A DNA stretch of 64,000 bases from Glandiceps talaboti (Eukaryota; Hemichordata; Enteropneusta; Spengelidae): assembly GCF_964340395.1 (NCBI RefSeq), contig NC_135557.1, positions 1,279,646 through 1,343,645 of the forward strand. The letters are read 5' to 3'. Position numbers and translations under genes: made by a program. Shown piece by piece: positions 59,501-64,000 of the stretch (its first letter is position 1; the number at the start of each line of letters is the position of its first letter). The notes beneath the pieces were generated by a model. That model saw only the letters and a program-made list of their open reading frames with translations. It did no database searches and was not told the DNA's origin.

Positions 59501-62500
59501 TCTATCTTAGAATCACTCACACCTAGTCAGTACATAGTCTATCTTAGAATCACTCACACCTAGTCAGTACAGTCTATCTTAGAATCACTCACACCTAGTC
59601 AATACATAGTCTATCTTAGAATCACTCACACCTAGTCAGTACATAGTCTATCTTAGAATCACTCACACCTAGTCAATACCTAGTCTATATTAGAATCACT
59701 CACACCTACCGAGTCAGTACCTAGTCTATCTTAGAATCACTCACACCTAGTCAGTACATAGTCTATCTTAGAATCACTCACACCTAGTCAATACATAGTC
59801 TATCTTAGAATCACTCACACCTAGTCAGTACATAGTCTCTCTTAGAATCACTCACACCTAGTCAATACATAGTCTATCTTAGAATCACTCACACCTAGTC
59901 AGCACATAGTATATCTTAGAATCACTCACACCTAGTCAGTACATAGTCTATCTTAGAATAACTCACACCTAGTCAATACAGTCTATCTTAGAATCACTCA
60001 CACCTAGTCAATACCTAGTCTATCTAGAATCACTCACACCTAGTCAGTACATAGTCTATCTTAGAATCACTCACACCTAGTCAGTACATAGTCTATCTTA
60101 GAATCACTCACACCTAGTCAGTACATAGTCTATCTTAGAATCACTCACACCTAGTCAGTACATAGTCTATCTTAGAATCACTCACACCTAGTCAATACAT
60201 AGTCTATCTTAGAATCACTCACACCTAGTCTGTACAGTCTATCTTAGAATCACTCACACCTAGTCAGTACATAGTCTATCTTAGAATCACTCACACCTAG
60301 TCAGTACATAGTCTATCTTAGAATCACTCACACCTAGTCAATACATAGTCTATCTTAGAATCACTCACACCTAGTCAGTACATAGTCTATCTTAGAATCA
60401 CTCACACCTAGTCAGTACAGTCTATCTTAGAATCACTCACACCTAGTCAGTACATAGTCTATCTTAGAATCACTCACACCTAGTCAGTACAGTCTATCTT
60501 AGAATCACTCACACCTAGTCAATACATAGTCTATCTTAGAATCACTCACACCTAGTCAGTACATAGTCTATCTTAGAATCACTCACACCTAGTCAATACC
60601 TAGTCTATATTAGAATCACTCACACCTACCGAGTCAGTACCTAGTCTATCTTAGAATCACTCACACCTAGTCAGTACATAGTCTATCTTAGAATCACTCA
60701 CACCTAGTCAATACATAGTCTATCTTAGAATCACTCACACCTAGTCAGTACATAGTCTCTCTTAGAATCACTCACACCTAGTCAATACATAGTCTATCTT
60801 AGAATCACTCACACCTAGTCAGTACATAGTATATCTTAGAATCACTCACACCTAGTCAGTACATAGTCTATCTTAGAATAACTCACACCTAGTCAATACA
60901 GTCTATCTTAGAATCACTCACACCTAGTCAATACATAGTCTATCTTAGAATCACTCACACCTAGTCAGTACATAGTCTATCTTAGAATCACTCACACCTA
61001 GTCAGTACATAGTCTATCTTAGAATCACTCACACCTAGTCAGTACATAGTCTATCTTAGAATCACTCACACCTAGTCAGTACATAGTCTATCTTAGAATC
61101 ACTCACACCTAGTCAATACATAGTCTATCTTAGAATCACTCACACCTAGTCAATACATAGTCTATTTTAGAATCACTCACACCTTGTCAGTACATAGTCT
61201 ATCTTAGAATCACTCACACCTAGTCAGTACATAGTCTATCTTAGAATCACTCACACCTAGTCAGTACAGTCTATCTTAGAATCACTCACACCTAGTCAGT
61301 ACAGTCTATCTTAGAATCACTCACACCTAGTCAGTACATAGTCTATCTTAGAATCACTCACACCTAGTCAATACATAGTCTATCTTAGAATCACTCACAC
61401 CTAGTCAGTACATAGTCTATCTTAGAATCACTCACACCTAGTCAGTACATAGTCTATCTTAGAATCACTCACCCCTAGTCAGTACATAGTCTATCTTAGA
61501 ATCACTCACACCTAGTCAATACATAGTCTATCTTAGAATCACTCACACCTAGTCAGTACATAGTCTATCTTAGAATCACTCACCCCTAGTCAGTACATAG
61601 TCTATCTTAGAATCACTCACCCCTAGTCAGTACATAGTCTATCTTAGAATCACTCACACCTAGTCAATACATAGTCTATCTTAGAATCACTCACACCTAG
61701 TCAGTAGTCTATCTTAGAATCACTCACACCTAGTCAGTACATAGTCTATCTTAGAATCACTCACACCTAGTCAGTACATAGTCTATCTTACAATCACTCA
61801 CACCTAGTCAGTACATAGTCTATCTTAGAATCACTCACACCTAGTCAATACATAGTCTATCTTAGAATCACTCACACCTAGTCAGTACATAGTCTATCTT
61901 AGAATCACTCACACCTAGTCAGTACATAGTCTATCTTAGAATCACTCACACCTAGTCAATACATAGTCTATCTTAGAATCACTCACACCTAGTCAGTACA
62001 TAGTCTATCTTAGAATCACTCACACCTAGTCAGTACATAGTATATCTTAGAATCACTCACACCTAGTCAGTACAGTCTATCTTAGAATCACTAACACCTA
62101 GTCAGTACATAGTCTATCTTAGAATCACTCACACCTAGTCAGTACAGTCTATCTTAGAATCACTCACACCTAGTCAATACATAGTCTATCTTAGAATCAC
62201 TCACACCTAGTCAGTACATAGTCTATCTTAGAATCACTCACACCTAGTCAATACCTAGTCTATATTAGAATCACTCACACCTACCGAGTCAGTACCTAGT
62301 CTATCTTAGAATCACTCACACCTAGTCAGTACATAGTCTATCTTAGAATCACTCACACCTAGTCAATACATAGTCTATCTTAGAATCACTCACACCTAGT
62401 CAGTACATAGTCTCTCTTAGAATCACTCACACCTAGTCAATACATAGTCTATCTTAGAATCACTCACACCTAGTCAGTACATAGTCTATCTTAGAATCAC

Positions 62501-64000
62501 TCACACCTAGTCAATACATAGTCTATATTAGAATCACTCACACCTACCGAGTCAGTACATAGTATATCTTAGAATAACTCACACCTAGTCAGTACATAGT
62601 CTATCTTAGAATCACTCACACCTAGTCAATACAGTCTATCTTAGAATCACTCACACCTAGTCAATACATAGTCTATCTTAGAATCACTCACACCTAGTCA
62701 GTACATAGTCTATCTTAGAATCACTCACACCTAGTCAGTACATAGTCTATCTTAGAATCACTCACACCTAGTCAGTACATAGTCTATCTTAGAATCACTC
62801 ACACCTAGTCAGTACATAGTCTATCTTAGAATCACTCACACCTAGTCAATACATAGTCTATCTTAGAATCACTCACACCTAGTCAATACATAGTCTATTT
62901 TAGAATCACTCACACCTTGTCAGTACATAGTCTATCTTAGAATCACTCACACCTAGTCAGTACATAGTCTATCTTAGAATCACTCACACCTAGTCAGTAC
63001 AGTCTATCTTAGAATCACTCACACCTAGTCAGTACAGTCTATCTTAGAATCACTCACACCTAGTCAGTACATAGTCTATCTTAGAATCACTCACACCTAG
63101 TCAATACATAGTCTATCTTAGAATCACTCACACCTAGTCAGTACATAGTCTATCTTAGAATCACTCACACCTAGTCAGTACATAGTCTATCTTAGAATCA
63201 CTCACCCCTAGTCAGTACATAGTCTATCTTAGAATCACTCACACCTAGTCAATACATAGTCTATCTTAGAATCACTCACACCTAGTCAGTACATAGTCTA
63301 TCTTAGAATCACTCACCCCTAGTCAGTACATAGTCTATCTTAGAATCACTCACCCCTAGTCAGTACATAGTCTATCTTAGAATCACTCACACCTAGTCAA
63401 TACATAGTCTATCTTAGAATCACTCACACCTAGTCAGTAGTCTATCTTAGAATCACTCACACCTAGTCAGTACATAGTCTATCTTAGAATCACTCACACC
63501 TAGTCAGTACATAGTCTATCTTACAATCACTCACACCTAGTCAGTACATAGTCTATCTTAGAATCACTCACACCTAGTCAATACATAGTCTATCTTAGAA
63601 TCACTCACACCTAGTCTGTACAGTCTATCTTAGAAATACTCACACCTAGTCAGTACATAGTCTATCTTAGAATCACTCACACCTAGTCAGTACATAGTCT
63701 ATCTTAGAATCACTCACACCTAGTCAGTACATAGTCTATCTTAGAATCACTCACACCTAGTCAGTACATAGTCTATCTTAGAATCACTCACACTCAGTCA
63801 GCACAGTCTATCTTAGAATCACTCACACCTAGTCAGTACATAGTCTATCTTAGAATCACTCACACCTAGTCAGTACATAGTCTATCTTAGAATCACTCAC
63901 ACCTAGTCAATACATAGTCTATCTTAGAATCACTCACACCTAGTCAGTACATAGTCTATCTTAGAATCACTCACACCTAGTCAGTACATAGTATATCTTA
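56586..64000. repeat. Minisatellite, 37-bp unit, about 200 copies, runs off the right edge
   Basis: The unit holds TAGTCTATCTTAGAATCACT and CACACCTAGTCAGTACA; a 33-bp form lacks the CATAG-type bases, and rare forms carry CTACCGAGTC, ACCTTGTC, TTACAATC or CACCCCTAG. Rare variants recur at about 1733-bp and 920-bp offsets, showing larger duplications within the array. It occupies all of the visible UFC1 intron 3. Confidence 0.97.

Noticed and set aside
56586-64000. CRISPR-like regular repeats
   Set aside because: Units are contiguous with no unique spacers, and the context is a eukaryotic intron; this is a minisatellite.

Overview
This is animal nuclear DNA holding most of two conserved, intron-rich genes arranged head to head. 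The minus-strand gene (stop at 1230, start codon at 36130) encodes a complete DEAD-box RNA helicase of the DDX6/Me31B/Dhh1 family. I can join nine coding exons in frame into a 450-residue protein. The plus-strand gene (start codon at 38741) encodes UFC1, the E2 enzyme of the UFM1 pathway. Three exons give residues 1-141, including the active-site cysteine, and the last exon lies beyond position 64000. The start codons are 2.6 kb apart. A likely non-coding first exon of DDX6 at about 38246-38320 narrows the shared promoter to about 0.4 kb.

Everything else is intron or flanking DNA, and it is unusually repetitive. At least fifteen minisatellites with units of 20-71 bp cover about 28 kb by my estimated spans. 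They include a 20-bp array of more than 4.5 kb (47784-53832), a 37-bp array of at least 7.4 kb running off the right end (56586-64000), and a 39-bp array ending only about 10 bases from a splice acceptor (33282-35850). Very long ORFs in the arrays are artefacts of stop-free units.

Mobile elements lie between and inside the arrays. They are: three related TTAA-flanked elements of about 1.6 kb (4223, 7854, 24976); an internally deleted piggyBac with its transposase relic (11814-13360); two near-identical 1.45-1.49 kb elements with 16-bp CAGGG inverted repeats (9810 and 48067), each inside a tandem repeat; a 401-bp Mutator-like MITE with a 9-bp target duplication (37061); a small TTAA hairpin (21654); a CACTG-ended element splitting a 32-bp array (27250); a 324-bp element in a TAG array (40171); several LINE fragments (13584, 40520-46560); and at least seven copies of a Helitron/DINE-1-like repeat. 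Some minisatellites clearly grew inside these elements: the 47- and 49-bp arrays inside one minus-strand LINE relic, and the 25- and 71-bp arrays inside the DINE-like repeat.

The species cannot be fixed from sequence alone. The gene structure is metazoan, and the repeats suggest a marine invertebrate, perhaps an invertebrate deuterostome such as a lancelet or acorn worm; that is a guess. Layout: 1-1229 DDX6 3' flank; 1230-36130 DDX6 coding region with introns; 36131-38320 DDX6 5' intron and first exon; 38320-38740 shared promoter; 38741-64000 UFC1.
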